Below the pieces are notes generated by a model. It searched no databases, was not told the origin of the DNA, and worked only from the letters and a program-made list of their open reading frames with translations. The translations under genes and the position numbers were made by a program. A stretch of 64,000 nt of DNA from Streptomyces sp. HNM0575 (GTDB taxonomy: Bacteria > Actinomycetota > Actinomycetes > Streptomycetales > Streptomycetaceae): assembly GCF_012726265.1 (NCBI RefSeq), contig NZ_JAASAG010000001.1, positions 744,001 through 808,000 on the forward strand, given 5' to 3'. Shown here piece after piece: positions 9,060 to 17,396 of the stretch; within the stretch, counting starts at the first letter, position 1; each line of letters starts with the position of its first letter.

Positions 9060-9971
9060 TTGCACCCCGCCACGCCCCGGCATCTGCGGGCCGACTGCGC
9101 GAACTGCTTCGGCCTGTGCTGCGTCGCCCTCCCCTTCGCCGCCTCCTCCGACTTCGCCTTCGACAAGGAGGCAGGCGTCCCCTGCCCGAACCTCCGGGAG
9201 GACTTCCGCTGCGGCATCCACGCCCGGCTTCGCGAAGAGGGCTTCCCCGGCTGCGTCGCATACGACTGCTACGGGGCGGGCCAGAAGGTCTCCCAGCTCA
9301 CGTTCGGAGGCCGGGACGGGCGACGCGACCACGTCGGCTCCGGTCGCGACGGCGGTGATGGCGGCGGCGGCGGTGGCGTCGGCTCCGGTCACGTCGGTGG
9401 CGCGGGCGACCCGGGCGCGATGCGGCTGATGTCGGAGATCTTCCCGGTGATGAGGCAGCTGCACGAGCTGATGCTGTATCTGACGGAAGCCGCGGAGCAT
9501 CCCGACGTGCGGCAGCCGCTCCGCGGCGAACTGCGGCGCGCACTGCGGGACATCACGCACCTCACCCACGGCACCGCCGACCAACTCGCCGCCGTGGACG
9601 TGTGGTTCCAGCGCGACAAGGCCAACGTGCTGCTGCTGCGCGCCAGCGAACTCGTACGGTCTCGGCTGCCCGGCCCCCGACGGGACCACCGGGGCGCCGA
9701 CCTCACGGGAGCCCGCCTCGCCGGCGCCGACCTGCGCGGAGCCTCGCTGCGCGGGGCCCGGCTGATCGCGGCCGACCTCGCCGGTGCCGACCTGCGCACG
9801 GCGGATCTGACGGGAGCCGATCTGCGCGGCGCGGATCTGAGCGGCTCGGACCTCACCGGAAGTCTCTTCCTCACCCAGCCGCAGCTCGACGAGGCGAAGG
9901 GCAATCCGTCGACCCGGATCCCCGAGGGAGCCGTCCGTCCGGCGCACTGGGAGGGACCCCGGTCCCGGTGA
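9060..9971 (+). CDS. Cys-cluster (YkgJ-like) and pentapeptide-repeat protein
   Basis: A 303-residue protein. The N-terminal 75 residues carry a Cys-rich block (ADCANCFGLCCVALPF, then VPCPN, FRCGIH, FPGCVAYDCYG), like Fe-S or zinc cluster domains of the YkgJ type. After a Gly/Asp/Val linker (about 80-115) and a helical region, residues 205-275 form about a dozen pentapeptide repeats of the A(D/N)LxG kind, a right-handed beta-helix. The TTG at 9060 is chosen for its AGGAG Shine-Dalgarno and because the Cys block starts a few residues later. The role is unknown. It converges with the zinc-ribbon gene at 10160. Confidence 0.8.
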   Translation: MHPATPRHLRADCANCFGLCCVALPFAASSDFAFDKEAGVPCPNLREDFRCGIHARLREEGFPGCVAYDCYGAGQKVSQLTFGGRDGRRDHVGSGRDGGDGGGGGGVGSGHVGGAGDPGAMRLMSEIFPVMRQLHELMLYLTEAAEHPDVRQPLRGELRRALRDITHLTHGTADQLAAVDVWFQRDKANVLLLRASELVRSRLPGPRRDHRGADLTGARLAGADLRGASLRGARLIAADLAGADLRTADLTGADLRGADLSGSDLTGSLFLTQPQLDEAKGNPSTRIPEGAVRPAHWEGPRSR

Positions 9972-10042
9972 GGGCGGCGGGCGTCCGGACCCGGCAGCCC
10001 ACCGCCCGTACGGGGACGTACCCACGAAGAATGAGCCGAGCC

Positions 10043-10140
10043 CGAAGCCCGGAGGCCGAAGCCCGGAGGCCGAAGCCGGGAGGCCGAATCCCGAGGGTCG
10101 AATCCCGAGGGTCGAAGCCGGGAGGCCGAAGCCCGAGCCC
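10043..10140. repeat. 14-bp intergenic tandem array (7 units)
   Basis: Seven consecutive 14-bp units from 10043, consensus cgaagcccggaggc; units 4 and 5 share the variant cgaatcccgagggt. The period is not a multiple of three and the array lies between two convergent genes, so it is non-coding. It may have grown from a terminator stem. Confidence 0.85.
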
Positions 10141-10159
10141 GAGAGGCGAAACCCGAAGG

Positions 10160-10387
10160 TCAGCCGCAGCAGCCGCCACCGCAGCATCCGCCACCGCCGC
10201 CGGCGGGTGCCGCGCTCGCGGCGGGCGCGGACGCGGCGGAGGAGCCGCCCACCGCGACCGTCGACAGCAGCTTCACCGTGTCCGCGTGCCCGCGCGGGCA
10301 GTCGGCGGGCGCACCGGACTCGGCCATGGGGCGGGACAGTTCGAACTGCGTGTCGCACTCGCGGCACCGGTACTCGTATCGCGGCAT
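10160..10387 (-). CDS. FmdB-type small zinc-ribbon protein
   Basis: A 75-residue protein starting MPRYEYRCRECDTQFELSRP, the hallmark of FmdB/CxxC-CxxC zinc ribbons. The first knuckle is CREC; the second is reduced to CPRGH, so the fourth ligand may be His. The C-terminus ends in a Gly/Cys run (CCGGGCCG) common in actinobacterial members. The family is often called a putative regulator but its biochemical role is not established. It lies 88 bp downstream of the coiled-coil gene on the same strand. Confidence 0.85.
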   Translation of the reverse strand: MPRYEYRCRECDTQFELSRPMAESGAPADCPRGHADTVKLLSTVAVGGSSAASAPAASAAPAGGGGGCCGGGCCG

Positions 10388-10475
10388 GCCCGAATGCTAT
10401 CCGGCGCGCCCCGGCGCCGCCGCTCGCCGCCGACGGGAAGGACCCCGAACCCGACGCCTCCGCCCCGGCTCCGTG

Positions 10476-11741
10476 TCAGTGGCCGGTCGCCCGCTGCTCA
10501 CGGATCTGTTCGACGACCCGCTGCACCGTCTCCTTCACCGCGTCCAGCTCGGTCAGCAGATGCCAGTAGTCGGGATGACGGCCCGTCAGCCCCGCCACCG
10601 CGCGGTCCACGCGTGCGACGGCGTCGTCCAGCGGCTCCGCGTGCCTCGGGTCGGGTGTGCTGCGGCCCGCCATCGCCAGCCGCTGCGCGTCGCGGATCGC
10701 GAAGCGGGTCTGCTCGACCTCTTTCGTCTGGTCGAAGGAGACCTCGTTGAGCCGCTGAAGACGGTCGCCGGCGGCCTTGATCGACTCGTCCGCGGAGTTC
10801 AGCAGCGCCCGCACCGTCGACAGCTGCGACGTCGCGTCCGCCCAGCGCTGCTCGTCCCGTGCCTTGCGGCCCTCCGCCAGCTTCTCCTCCGCCTGCCGTA
10901 CGGAACGGGCCGCCTGCTCCGGCACCTGCTGGAGGTCCTGCCAGCACGCGGCGCTGAACCGGCGGCGCAGCTCGCTGAGCACCGGCTCGACCTGGCCCGC
11001 CCTGGTGTGCAGCGCCTGCGCGCGAGTACGCAGCGAGGCGAGCCGCTTGTCGGTCTCCGCGGCCCGCTCGGGCAGGCGCTCGGCCTCGTCGCGTACGGCC
11101 TCCGCCTCGCGCACGACGCGGTCCGCGCGGCTCAGCGTGTCCTGCACGCCGTGGCGGGCGGCGCCCTCGTTGAGCTTGGTCAGCTCGGGGGAGAGGGCGG
11201 CCAGGCGCCCGGCGAGGTCGTCGGCCTTGAGGCCGGAGTCGCGGACGGCGTCCAGCGCGTTCGACGCCGCGAGCAGACCCTGCTTGGCCCGCTCGACGGC
11301 GGGAGCGAGCCGCGCCAGCTGCGTCTCGGCCTGCGACAGCAGCGGACCGAGGCTCTCTCCGAACCGCCGCAGCTCGCCCCTGACCCGCTCCAGCTCCTGC
11401 CGTGCCCGGTCCAGCTCGGCCCGCGCGCGGGCGGCGGTGCCCGGCGCCAGCTCGTCGCGGTCCAGGTCGTGGGCGTCGACGACGGTGATGTACTCCTGGC
11501 TGACCTGGTCGATGCGGGTGCCGAAGTCGGCGAAGTCGGAGACCGCCTTGCGGGCGGCGGGGGAGTCGTCGACGGCGTTCAGCGTCTCGATGGAGATGCG
11601 CAGGTCACGCTGGGCGGTGTCCAGCTCGTAGAAGGCCTCGGCCGCGGCGTCCTTGGCTGCTTGCGCGTCGGCACGCTGATGTTCCGCACGGGCGCCGCCC
11701 CAGCCCCAGCGGCGGGTGCCGCCGCCGTTCATAGCCGCCAC
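10476..11741 (-). CDS. Cytosolic coiled-coil protein, function unknown
   Basis: A 421-residue, almost wholly alpha-helical protein rich in Ala, Glu, Arg and Leu with heptad-like spacing (for example ARAELDRARQELERVRGEL). There is no signal peptide or membrane segment. A Gly/Trp-rich N-terminus (NGGGTRRWGWGG) precedes the helical part. It resembles widely conserved Streptomyces hypothetical proteins seen near tRNA genes. The GTG at 11741 is preferred over the ATG at 11732 because a GGGAGAGG Shine-Dalgarno sits about six bases upstream. No enzymatic motif was seen; a scaffold role is only a guess. Confidence 0.75.
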   Translation of the reverse strand: MAAMNGGGTRRWGWGGARAEHQRADAQAAKDAAAEAFYELDTAQRDLRISIETLNAVDDSPAARKAVSDFADFGTRIDQVSQEYITVVDAHDLDRDELAPGTAARARAELDRARQELERVRGELRRFGESLGPLLSQAETQLARLAPAVERAKQGLLAASNALDAVRDSGLKADDLAGRLAALSPELTKLNEGAARHGVQDTLSRADRVVREAEAVRDEAERLPERAAETDKRLASLRTRAQALHTRAGQVEPVLSELRRRFSAACWQDLQQVPEQAARSVRQAEEKLAEGRKARDEQRWADATSQLSTVRALLNSADESIKAAGDRLQRLNEVSFDQTKEVEQTRFAIRDAQRLAMAGRSTPDPRHAEPLDDAVARVDRAVAGLTGRHPDYWHLLTELDAVKETVQRVVEQIREQRATGH

Positions 11742-11967
11742 CGAACCTCTCCCCGCGTCCCCACGTGCCGCGTCAGCGCGTACCGCTTACGCGATCGCCG
11801 GTCATTGTCCCACCCTGTGCCAACGAACACACGAGCAAGTTCGTTCAACGATACGTGCAAGCGGCACGGAACGATTCACGGGCGATCACGGGGGCGCCCG
11901 CGGTGCCCGGCGGCCGGAAGTGTTTGCGCCGACCGGCGCGGAACAAGGTAGTCTGTGGCCTCGTTCG

Positions 11968-12039
11968 GGGCGCATAGCTCAGCGGTAGAGCGCTTGCCTT
12001 ACAAGCAAGATGTCACTGGTTCGATCCCAGTTGTGCCCA
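11968..12039 (+). tRNA. tRNA-Val (anticodon UAC)
   Basis: A 72-nt cloverleaf: acceptor GGGCGCA pairs with TGTGCCC, D arm GCTC/GAGC, anticodon stem CTTGC/GCAAG around loop CTTACAA (anticodon TAC), T arm ACTGG/CCAGT with TTCGATC, discriminator A. The CCA end is not encoded. Mobile-element remnants follow it, which fits use of the tRNA 3' end as an integration site. Confidence 0.97.
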
Positions 12040-12058
12040 CTCCCAAGCCGCACGTCGA

Positions 12059-12086
12059 AGGCCCGCCGCATCATCGCGGCGGGCCT
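12059..12086 (+). terminator. Intrinsic-type stem-loop after tRNA-Val
   Basis: A perfect 11-bp stem, aggcccgccgc (12059-12069) with gcggcgggcct (12076-12086), and a 6-nt loop. It lies 20 nt past the tRNA and lacks a long U run, as is usual in high-GC actinobacteria. Confidence 0.85.
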
Positions 12087-12112
12087 CAGATGTGCACTGC
12101 GTGTCTAACTGA

Positions 12113-12274
12113 GTGACTACGGTTCCTGAGTACCAGGTCGTATCGACAGGGGCGAGCGGTTGCGGTCAGGCGAAGGAGGTCCGAGCCCCGGGCTACCGTG
12201 GGCCCTGCTGGGAAGCCGGTTGGGAGGAGCTGGACCGCGGGTCGGTCTATCTGCCGGTGCCGCCCATGGAGTGA
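12113..12274 (+). CDS. Possible small protein or gene remnant (53 aa)
   Basis: A GTG-started frame just after the tRNA terminator gives 53 residues, beginning MTTVPEYQVV and ending LDRGSVYLPVPPME. The composition is protein-like (GYRGPCWEAGWEELDRG) rather than the Arg/Ala/Pro gibberish of shadow frames. No clear Shine-Dalgarno and no family was recognised. It sits where integrated elements usually keep small regulatory or directionality genes, so it may be a fragment of the lost element. Confidence 0.35.
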   Translation: MTTVPEYQVVSTGASGCGQAKEVRAPGYRGPCWEAGWEELDRGSVYLPVPPME

Positions 12275-12300
12275 GCGGCTGTCACGTGTATCGACGCTTC

Positions 12301-12575
12301 TCATTCCGTGGTCGGGTCGAGTGCCTTGCTGGCTACCTTGGTGAACGTGCCGATCGCGATTCGGAATTCGTCGGTCAATCCGCCTGACCAGGTTTCGTCA
12401 ACACCGCTGAGTTCCAAGCTGAACGCGTACGCGGACAGATCGCGTAGCACTTGCCGCCGACTGTGCATTGACTTGCTTGCGGTTGTACGCCGAGGCGAGC
12501 CACGCGCCGCCCAGCGTCAGGAGGCCGGTGACTGCGGCAATCGCCAGGTTCGACGTGTTCTCATCCGTGGCGCAT
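12301..12575 (-). pseudogene. Frameshifted small membrane-protein remnant
   Basis: Two frames on the minus strand look like one broken gene. The 5' part (about 12575-12470) encodes a transmembrane stretch, TSNLAIAAVTGLLTLGGAWL, followed by ASAYNRKQV. A second frame (start ATG at 12468, stop 12301) encodes 55 residues including AFSLELSGVDETWSGGLTDE and ending SKALDPTTE. Joining them gives a plausible one-pass membrane protein. Upstream, an ATG with a GGAGATC Shine-Dalgarno (about 12572) runs into an early TGA after four codons. The third-position GC is lower than in neighbouring genes, as expected for acquired DNA. Confidence 0.5.
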
Positions 12576-12926
12576 GATCTCCGAAGTCCGGGTGCTACAC
12601 GGCGAGTTGTCGCCAGGCCCGGGCCCGGGGCGAACGGCATGTCTCGACTGGGTGCGGCAGGCGTGCCGACCTTCGGTCGTGGGCCAAGGGGCGGGTGCTG
12701 AGGGCTTCGTGAGGTCGTCCCAGTGGTGGAAGACGGTGGCGAGGTTTCTGCTGTGCGGTGCGGGCGGGGATCATCGCAGGCTCCTGTGCTGCTCGGTGTG
12801 CGGTGATCTCGCTTATGGGGCGCCCTGGTCTGGCCGGACTGGTAGGCGCCTCTTCGTCGTGTCGGGCTATTCAGCTGATGTGGGTCGACGTGCAACTGTG
12901 CCGGGCCGGACGGCATCTTGACTGTC
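12576..12926. other. Unassigned DNA within the tRNA-linked element remnant
   Basis: This 351-bp stretch has stop-poor frames in several registers but no frame with family resemblance, a Shine-Dalgarno or consistent codon bias. It most likely holds decayed element DNA and the promoter of the pentapeptide gene at 12927. Confidence 0.4.
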
Positions 12927-13910
12927 ATGAGTAGAGCGTTACTGCGGCGCCAGCGCCGCTCGGCACCTGCACCTACCAAACTCGACAAACGGCGTGCTCG
13001 TGCGAAGCGCGGACGCCAAGTCAAACGGATGCGGTGCAACGGCCTGTTGGCGCTCGCTGCGTTGGTGCTCTTCGTCGTTCTGCCATTGGGAGTGTGGAAG
13101 GGGCCGTACCTGCTCGACGGGCAGTACCTCAAGACCGAGTCAATCGGTGAAGGCGCTGGTTCTGCGGCACTGGTGACGGGTCTGCGGACGGCGATGGTCA
13201 CATGTGCCGCGTCGATCGGAGCGGGCATCGCGTTGTTCTACACGGCCAGCACCTACCGGTTGAATCGCCGGGGTCAGGTCACCGACCGCTTCACCAAAGC
13301 ACTGGAGCGGCTGGACTCGGAGAACGTCTACACCCGTGTCGGCGGCATCCTCGCCTTGGAGCAGATCGTGCGGGATGCACCGGGGCAGGCTACCGACGCT
13401 GCCCGTGTGCTCGGGCACTTCATTCGGCACATGCAACCACGAGCCTCGGAGGCGCGCCCTGACCCGGACGTGCAAGCCGCGTTGACCGCGCTCACCCGCC
13501 CCGAGAGCCGCACGTACGTCGACCCCATGGAAAGGCTCGACCTCTCCGATCTCTCGTTGGTCGGCGCCAAGTTGTACGGTGCTGACCTCACTGACGCCGA
13601 TCTGACAGACGCGAATCTCAGCGGCGCAGTGTTGGCACATGCGGACCTCACGGGCGCGCTGCTGGAGGGTACGAACCTCACCAGTGCCGCGCTGCTGGGA
13701 GTTGATTTCAGTAACGCCAAGCTGGTCGCGGCACGTCTTGAAAACGCCTTCTTGGCCGGGGCGACCTTCACCAACGCCATCCTGCGCGACGTCGATTTGA
13801 GCGGTGCCATGGTAGTGAGCGAACAGTTGCTCCTGGCGCATTCGCTGGACGGGTGCCGCCTGCCGCCGAAGATGGAGCGCGACCCGAGTGTTGTGGCACG
13901 TTGTCGATAA
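12927..13910 (+). CDS. Two-pass membrane pentapeptide-repeat protein
   Basis: A 327-residue protein. A basic N-terminus (about 1-35, many Arg/Lys) precedes two membrane segments: LLALAALVLFVVLPLGVW and a second around TCAASIGAGIALFYTAS. A conserved helical block follows (about 115-165, RFTKALERLDSENVYTRVGG), then about 15 pentapeptide repeats (A(D/N)LxG, residues 205-300). This architecture is common in Streptomyces, often in accessory regions; the function is unknown. The ATG at 12927 is preferred to a TTG nine bases earlier. Third-position GC is somewhat relaxed and the neighbours are element remnants, so it may be imported cargo. Its 3' end lies antisense to where the integrase C-terminus would continue. 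Confidence 0.8.
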   Translation: MSRALLRRQRRSAPAPTKLDKRRARAKRGRQVKRMRCNGLLALAALVLFVVLPLGVWKGPYLLDGQYLKTESIGEGAGSAALVTGLRTAMVTCAASIGAGIALFYTASTYRLNRRGQVTDRFTKALERLDSENVYTRVGGILALEQIVRDAPGQATDAARVLGHFIRHMQPRASEARPDPDVQAALTALTRPESRTYVDPMERLDLSDLSLVGAKLYGADLTDADLTDANLSGAVLAHADLTGALLEGTNLTSAALLGVDFSNAKLVAARLENAFLAGATFTNAILRDVDLSGAMVVSEQLLLAHSLDGCRLPPKMERDPSVVARCR

Positions 13911-13924
13911 GGCCGTGAGGCGCA

Positions 13925-14539
13925 ACGGGAGCGTTGATGACGGCGTCGATCGAAGCTCCTCCTTTTCAAAGATTCGGTTCATGGCGATGGCACCGCTCTG
14001 CAGGACGGGCCGGATCTGCTTCCTGTGCACCACCTCGGTGACGCTCGTACTCCTGTGACCCACAAGCCGCGAGATCTCCTTCACAGGGATGCCGCTATCG
14101 GAGAGGAGCGACACGAAGCTGTGTCTCAGCTCGCGAGGTGTCCCCGGTCAGCGTCCACACCAGGGGCGTCACGGAGAACTGTCCGGAAGACCCTGCGGAA
14201 GTTGCGAGCAGCTAGCTCCGTCCCGACACGCGAGGCGAACACCAAGCCCTGCTCCTTCCACTTGCCTTCAGCTCGCTCACGCTGTCGCTCCTGCCTCTCT
14301 CGGTGCTGTACGAGAACGTCGACGCAGCGAGCGGGCAGCGCGACCGTGCGACGGGACCTACGCGTCTTGGTATCCCCACCGACCCGTACGGATCGCCAAA
14401 CGGCCATGTGCGGAGGCACAGGAGGAACCGCCTTCGGATCGCCAGTGAGGAGTGAGAGCACGATGTACGCGTGAAGTGCCTTGCCTTCAGCAGCCGTCAG
14501 CACGGCACGGGCCTGGTCGAGTGTGAGCCCGTCACGTCA
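13925..14539 (-). pseudogene. Tyrosine site-specific integrase fragment, frameshifted and truncated at both ends
   Basis: On the minus strand a frame from 14539 opens as RDGLTLDQARAVLTAAEGK, continues through GGDTKTRRSRRTVALPARC (the box I region of actinobacterial integrases), and stops early after DAPGVDADR. The next part is in another frame: TPRELRHSFVSLLSDSG, EISRLVGHRST and VVHRKQIRP, which contains the catalytic R-H-x-F and the G-H box. One missing base near 14145 explains the shift. The core-binding N-terminus is absent (a stop precedes 14539, and DedA begins right after), and no stop follows the C-terminal tyrosine region within about 800 bases. It is a dead integrase from an element that probably used the nearby tRNA-Val. 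Confidence 0.85.
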
Positions 14540-14557
14540 AGGGAGTTGGGGTGGGGG

Positions 14558-15229
14558 CTAGCGGCTTGCGTTGTGTGGTGTTCGGGGTGGGTCCTCTGTT
14601 TTGCGGCGGAGGGTGTAGGCCGCCAGCGTGCCGAACGTGAACAGGGCCAGTACGGAGACCGCTGTGCCCAGCCATGTGGTGCCCAGCCAGCGGCCGCCGA
14701 AGTAGCCGAGGCTCACGCTGTAGGCGGCCCACGTGATCCCCGCCAGCGCCGACCACGGGACGAACTCCTTGGCGCGCCGGTGAGCCGCGCCCGCCGTGAG
14801 GCTGACCACGGAGCGCCCGGCCGGTGCGAAGCGCGCCAGCACCACCAGGGCGCCACCGCCGCCCGCGAGGGCCTCGCCGAGCTTCTCCTGCGCAAGCCTC
14901 AGCCGGCGTGAGCGGGAGAGGGCGCGGTCGAAGCGGTGGCCGCCGCGTCGGGCCATGCGGTACGCGACGAGGTCGCCGAGGACCGAGGCCGTGGCCGCGC
15001 ACAGCACGAGGGCGATGATCTCCGGGAGGGGCGCCGCCTCGGCGGCGTGGCGGGCGTGGCTGGGGAGGTTCGCGGCGTCGGCCGCCGTGGTCCCGGCGAA
15101 GGCGGTGGCCGCGGCGACGACGAGGACGCCGCTCGGCAGCACCGGGACGAAGACGTCGAGCAGCACCGAGGCCGCGATCACCCCGTACAGCCATGGGGAT
15201 CCGGTCACGGACCCCAGGATCTCCAGCAC
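14558..15229 (-). CDS. DedA-family membrane protein
   Basis: A 223-residue polytopic protein of the DedA/SNARE-associated (VTT-domain) family. Hydrophobic segments include GVIAASVLLDVFVPVLPSG, a mid-protein helix around IALVLCAATASVLGDLVAYR, a reentrant-like region ARFAPAGRSVVSLTAGAA carrying the family's F-x-P-x-x-R signature, and two C-terminal helices. The expected acidic residue (LLDVFVPVLPSG) and motif Arg are present. Known members are lipid scramblases or flippases affecting undecaprenyl phosphate recycling and membrane homeostasis. It stands alone, with the integrase fragment ending 18 bp downstream, so that junction may mark an old deletion. Confidence 0.88.
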   Translation of the reverse strand: MLEILGSVTGSPWLYGVIAASVLLDVFVPVLPSGVLVVAAATAFAGTTAADAANLPSHARHAAEAAPLPEIIALVLCAATASVLGDLVAYRMARRGGHRFDRALSRSRRLRLAQEKLGEALAGGGGALVVLARFAPAGRSVVSLTAGAAHRRAKEFVPWSALAGITWAAYSVSLGYFGGRWLGTTWLGTAVSVLALFTFGTLAAYTLRRKTEDPPRTPHNASR

Positions 15230-15506
15230 CGCCGTCCCCCGTAACCTTCCCGCTCGCCGCGCCGCTCCGTATGTGTCGAACCCGTCCGTCCCGGCTGTCG
15301 AGCCGTGAACCGGATCAAGCCGGGTATCGGATCAAGATTCGTCCCAGCGTACGCCCGCGGGTGACGGACGTGGCCGCCGAGACGTGCGGGATCGATCTCG
15401 GTCCTGTCTCGGGGCGGTAACGGGTTTCCGGGGAGGTCGCCGGGGGTTTCGGAAGCGGAACTCGCAGCGGATGCGAAGCGGAGCGACGGCGGTGCGGGAG
15501 CGTCCT
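15230..15506. other. Intergenic region upstream of DedA
   Basis: This region must contain the DedA promoter (minus strand) and the 3' flank of the PhoD gene. Neither a gene nor a clear promoter motif was seen. Confidence 0.4.
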
Positions 15507-15534
15507 GCCGGCGGTCCGGGGCCGGACCGCCGGC
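15507..15534 (-). terminator. Perfect 13-bp stem-loop downstream of PhoD
   Basis: gccggcggtccgg (15507-15519) pairs fully with 15522-15534 around a GG turn. It lies 15 nt past the phosphatase stop on that gene's strand, so it probably ends its transcript. Confidence 0.75.
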
Positions 15535-15548
15535 GGCGCCGCGAGCGG

Positions 15549-17396
15549 TCAACTTCCGGTGGGCTGCGCCGTGTTGGAGGTGGGCGCCGGCGGTGTCTGC
15601 GCGGGGACGAGCGTACGCCGCAGCACCTGCTCAAGGCGCGAGCGGCTGCCGGGCGCGGGGCCCTGCCCCGGCCCGTGCCCCACGTCGGGGACGCCGCCCG
15701 GACCCTCGGTGCCTTCGGGCACCGGCAGCGCCTGTTCGAGCAGCAGCTCCGCCGAACGGCCGCGCAGCCGCAGCGTCATGAGCTGGTTGCCGAACCAAGG
15801 GCCCCCGGAACGCTTCCACTTGAGGGCCGGGCGTCCCGTGCGTCCATGGCGTGCGAGCGCGCGGCCCAGCGTCCTTCCGGCCCGGCTCCAGCCGAAGCGG
15901 AACCCGGCGCGCATCACAGCCGGGATGCTGTTGTGCAGGGGCGAGCAAGTGAGCTGCATGACCCGGGAGTTGACGGGGCGGGCGAAGTGCGGCTCGGTGA
16001 TGTACGCGTGGTGGACGTCGCCGGAGAGCACGCACACCGTCGACGGTGCCCCGCGGGCGCCCGCGACCTCCTCGACGAGTCCGGTCAGCGCATCGAACGA
16101 CTGCGGGTAGGCGGCCCAGTGCTCCAAGTCCGCGGCGCGGCGCATCCGTTCGCCGATACGCGCCCAGCGCTCGCCGCGCACGCCGCGGCACAGGGCGGCG
16201 TTCCACGCCTCGGCGTCATGGATCGCGGGAGGGAGCAGCCACGGCAGGGACGTGCCGAGGAGGAGATGGTCGTAATCGCCGCCGCCCTCGCGGCCGATGC
16301 CCTCGCCGCCAACACCAACACCAACACCAACGCCGATGCCGCTCTCGCCGCCGCCGTCCCCCGTTCCCCCTTCCGTCCCCGTGAGCATCTGCTCGCGCAG
16401 CCACGTCATCTCCTGCTTGCCGAGCATCGCGCGCTGCTGCTCGTCCAGTACGCGTGCCGCCCGGGTGTCGACGATCAGCACGCGCGTCCTGCCGAAGTCG
16501 CGGCGGAAGCTCCAGCGCGCCACGTCGGGGTTCGCGTCGGCGCGTTCCACGAAGTCGCGCAGCAGCCGCGTGCCGTCCCCGGCCTCCCGTACGGCGGCGA
16601 AGACGGGGTCCTCGGCCAGCTCGCCCGGCGAGAGGTTGCCCAGGTGCTGGTAGACCCAGTACGAGGCGAGCCCGCCCAGTATCCGTTCGCGCCACCAGCC
16701 GGTCGCGCGCATCTCGCTGCGCCAGGCGTCGCTGGTGTTCCAGTCGTCTATCACGTCGTGATCGTCGAAGATCATGCAGCTGGGGACGGTGGAGAGCAGC
16801 CAGCGCACCTCCGGGTCGGCCCAGGACTCGTCGTACAGCAGCGTGTACTCGTCGAAGTCCGCGACCTGGCTCCACGGCGGCTGCGACAGATCGCGCCTCG
16901 CGGCGAGCTTCTCCCGTACGGCCTCGGAGGTCTCGTCCGCGTAGACCTGGTCGCCGAGGAGCAGCAGCACGTCGGGGCGCTCGCCGCCCGCGATGGCGCG
17001 CTGGGCGAGGGCGTCGACCGCGTCGGGGCCCACCGGGTCGTGGGAGCTGGCGGAGGGGCGGGCGGCCCAGCGGCACGAACCGAACGCGACGTCCACGGCG
17101 CCCGTGCCGGGAGCGGGGGTGCGGATCGTGCTCGGCGGGAGCGCGGAACCGGGGAGGGGCCAGACCTCGGTGCCGTCGAGGAGCAGCCGGTAGGCGGTCT
17201 CGGTGCCGGGTTCGAGCCCGACGACGGTGATCAGGGCGTAGTGATGGCCCGCGATCTGCCAGGTGTGCGCGCTGCCGCCCGCACTGCCGGGAGCACAGCG
17301 CACCTCGGCCTCGCACGGCCCGTCGGCCTCGATCCAGATCGTCGCCGTGTCCTCGTCGACGTAACGCAGCAGCGGTCCCAGGCGCAGCCTGCCCAT
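15549..17396 (-). CDS. PhoD-like metallophosphatase
   Basis: A 615-residue alkaline phosphatase D-type protein. Metal-ligand blocks appear in order: FGSCRWA, LLLGDQVYADE, FDDHDVIDDWN and VLSGDVHHAY. The N-terminal beta domain (about 1-110) has the typical RLRLGPLLRYVDEDTATIWI entry. An unusual insert (about 350-380) is Gly/Val/Glu-rich with a VGVGVGVGG run. No signal peptide is seen, so it may be cytosolic, unlike classical secreted PhoD. The ATG at 17396 has GGAGGGAG upstream and fits the family start better than one nine codons earlier. Activity on phosphodiesters or monoesters is expected from the family. Confidence 0.85.
   Translation of the reverse strand: MGRLRLGPLLRYVDEDTATIWIEADGPCEAEVRCAPGSAGGSAHTWQIAGHHYALITVVGLEPGTETAYRLLLDGTEVWPLPGSALPPSTIRTPAPGTGAVDVAFGSCRWAARPSASSHDPVGPDAVDALAQRAIAGGERPDVLLLLGDQVYADETSEAVREKLAARRDLSQPPWSQVADFDEYTLLYDESWADPEVRWLLSTVPSCMIFDDHDVIDDWNTSDAWRSEMRATGWWRERILGGLASYWVYQHLGNLSPGELAEDPVFAAVREAGDGTRLLRDFVERADANPDVARWSFRRDFGRTRVLIVDTRAARVLDEQQRAMLGKQEMTWLREQMLTGTEGGTGDGGGESGIGVGVGVGVGGEGIGREGGGDYDHLLLGTSLPWLLPPAIHDAEAWNAALCRGVRGERWARIGERMRRAADLEHWAAYPQSFDALTGLVEEVAGARGAPSTVCVLSGDVHHAYITEPHFARPVNSRVMQLTCSPLHNSIPAVMRAGFRFGWSRAGRTLGRALARHGRTGRPALKWKRSGGPWFGNQLMTLRLRGRSAELLLEQALPVPEGTEGPGGVPDVGHGPGQGPAPGSRSRLEQVLRRTLVPAQTPPAPTSNTAQPTGS

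Noticed and set aside
12398..13228. Long minus-strand frame across the element remnant (276 codons)
   Set aside because: Most of it is antisense to the pentapeptide gene or unassigned DNA. Only the short membrane segment near 12480-12575 looks coding, and it is listed as a frameshifted remnant.
14540..14560. A duplicated tRNA 3' end (att site) at the integrase/DedA junction
   Set aside because: No copy of ttcgatcccagttgtgccc was found there or elsewhere in the window.
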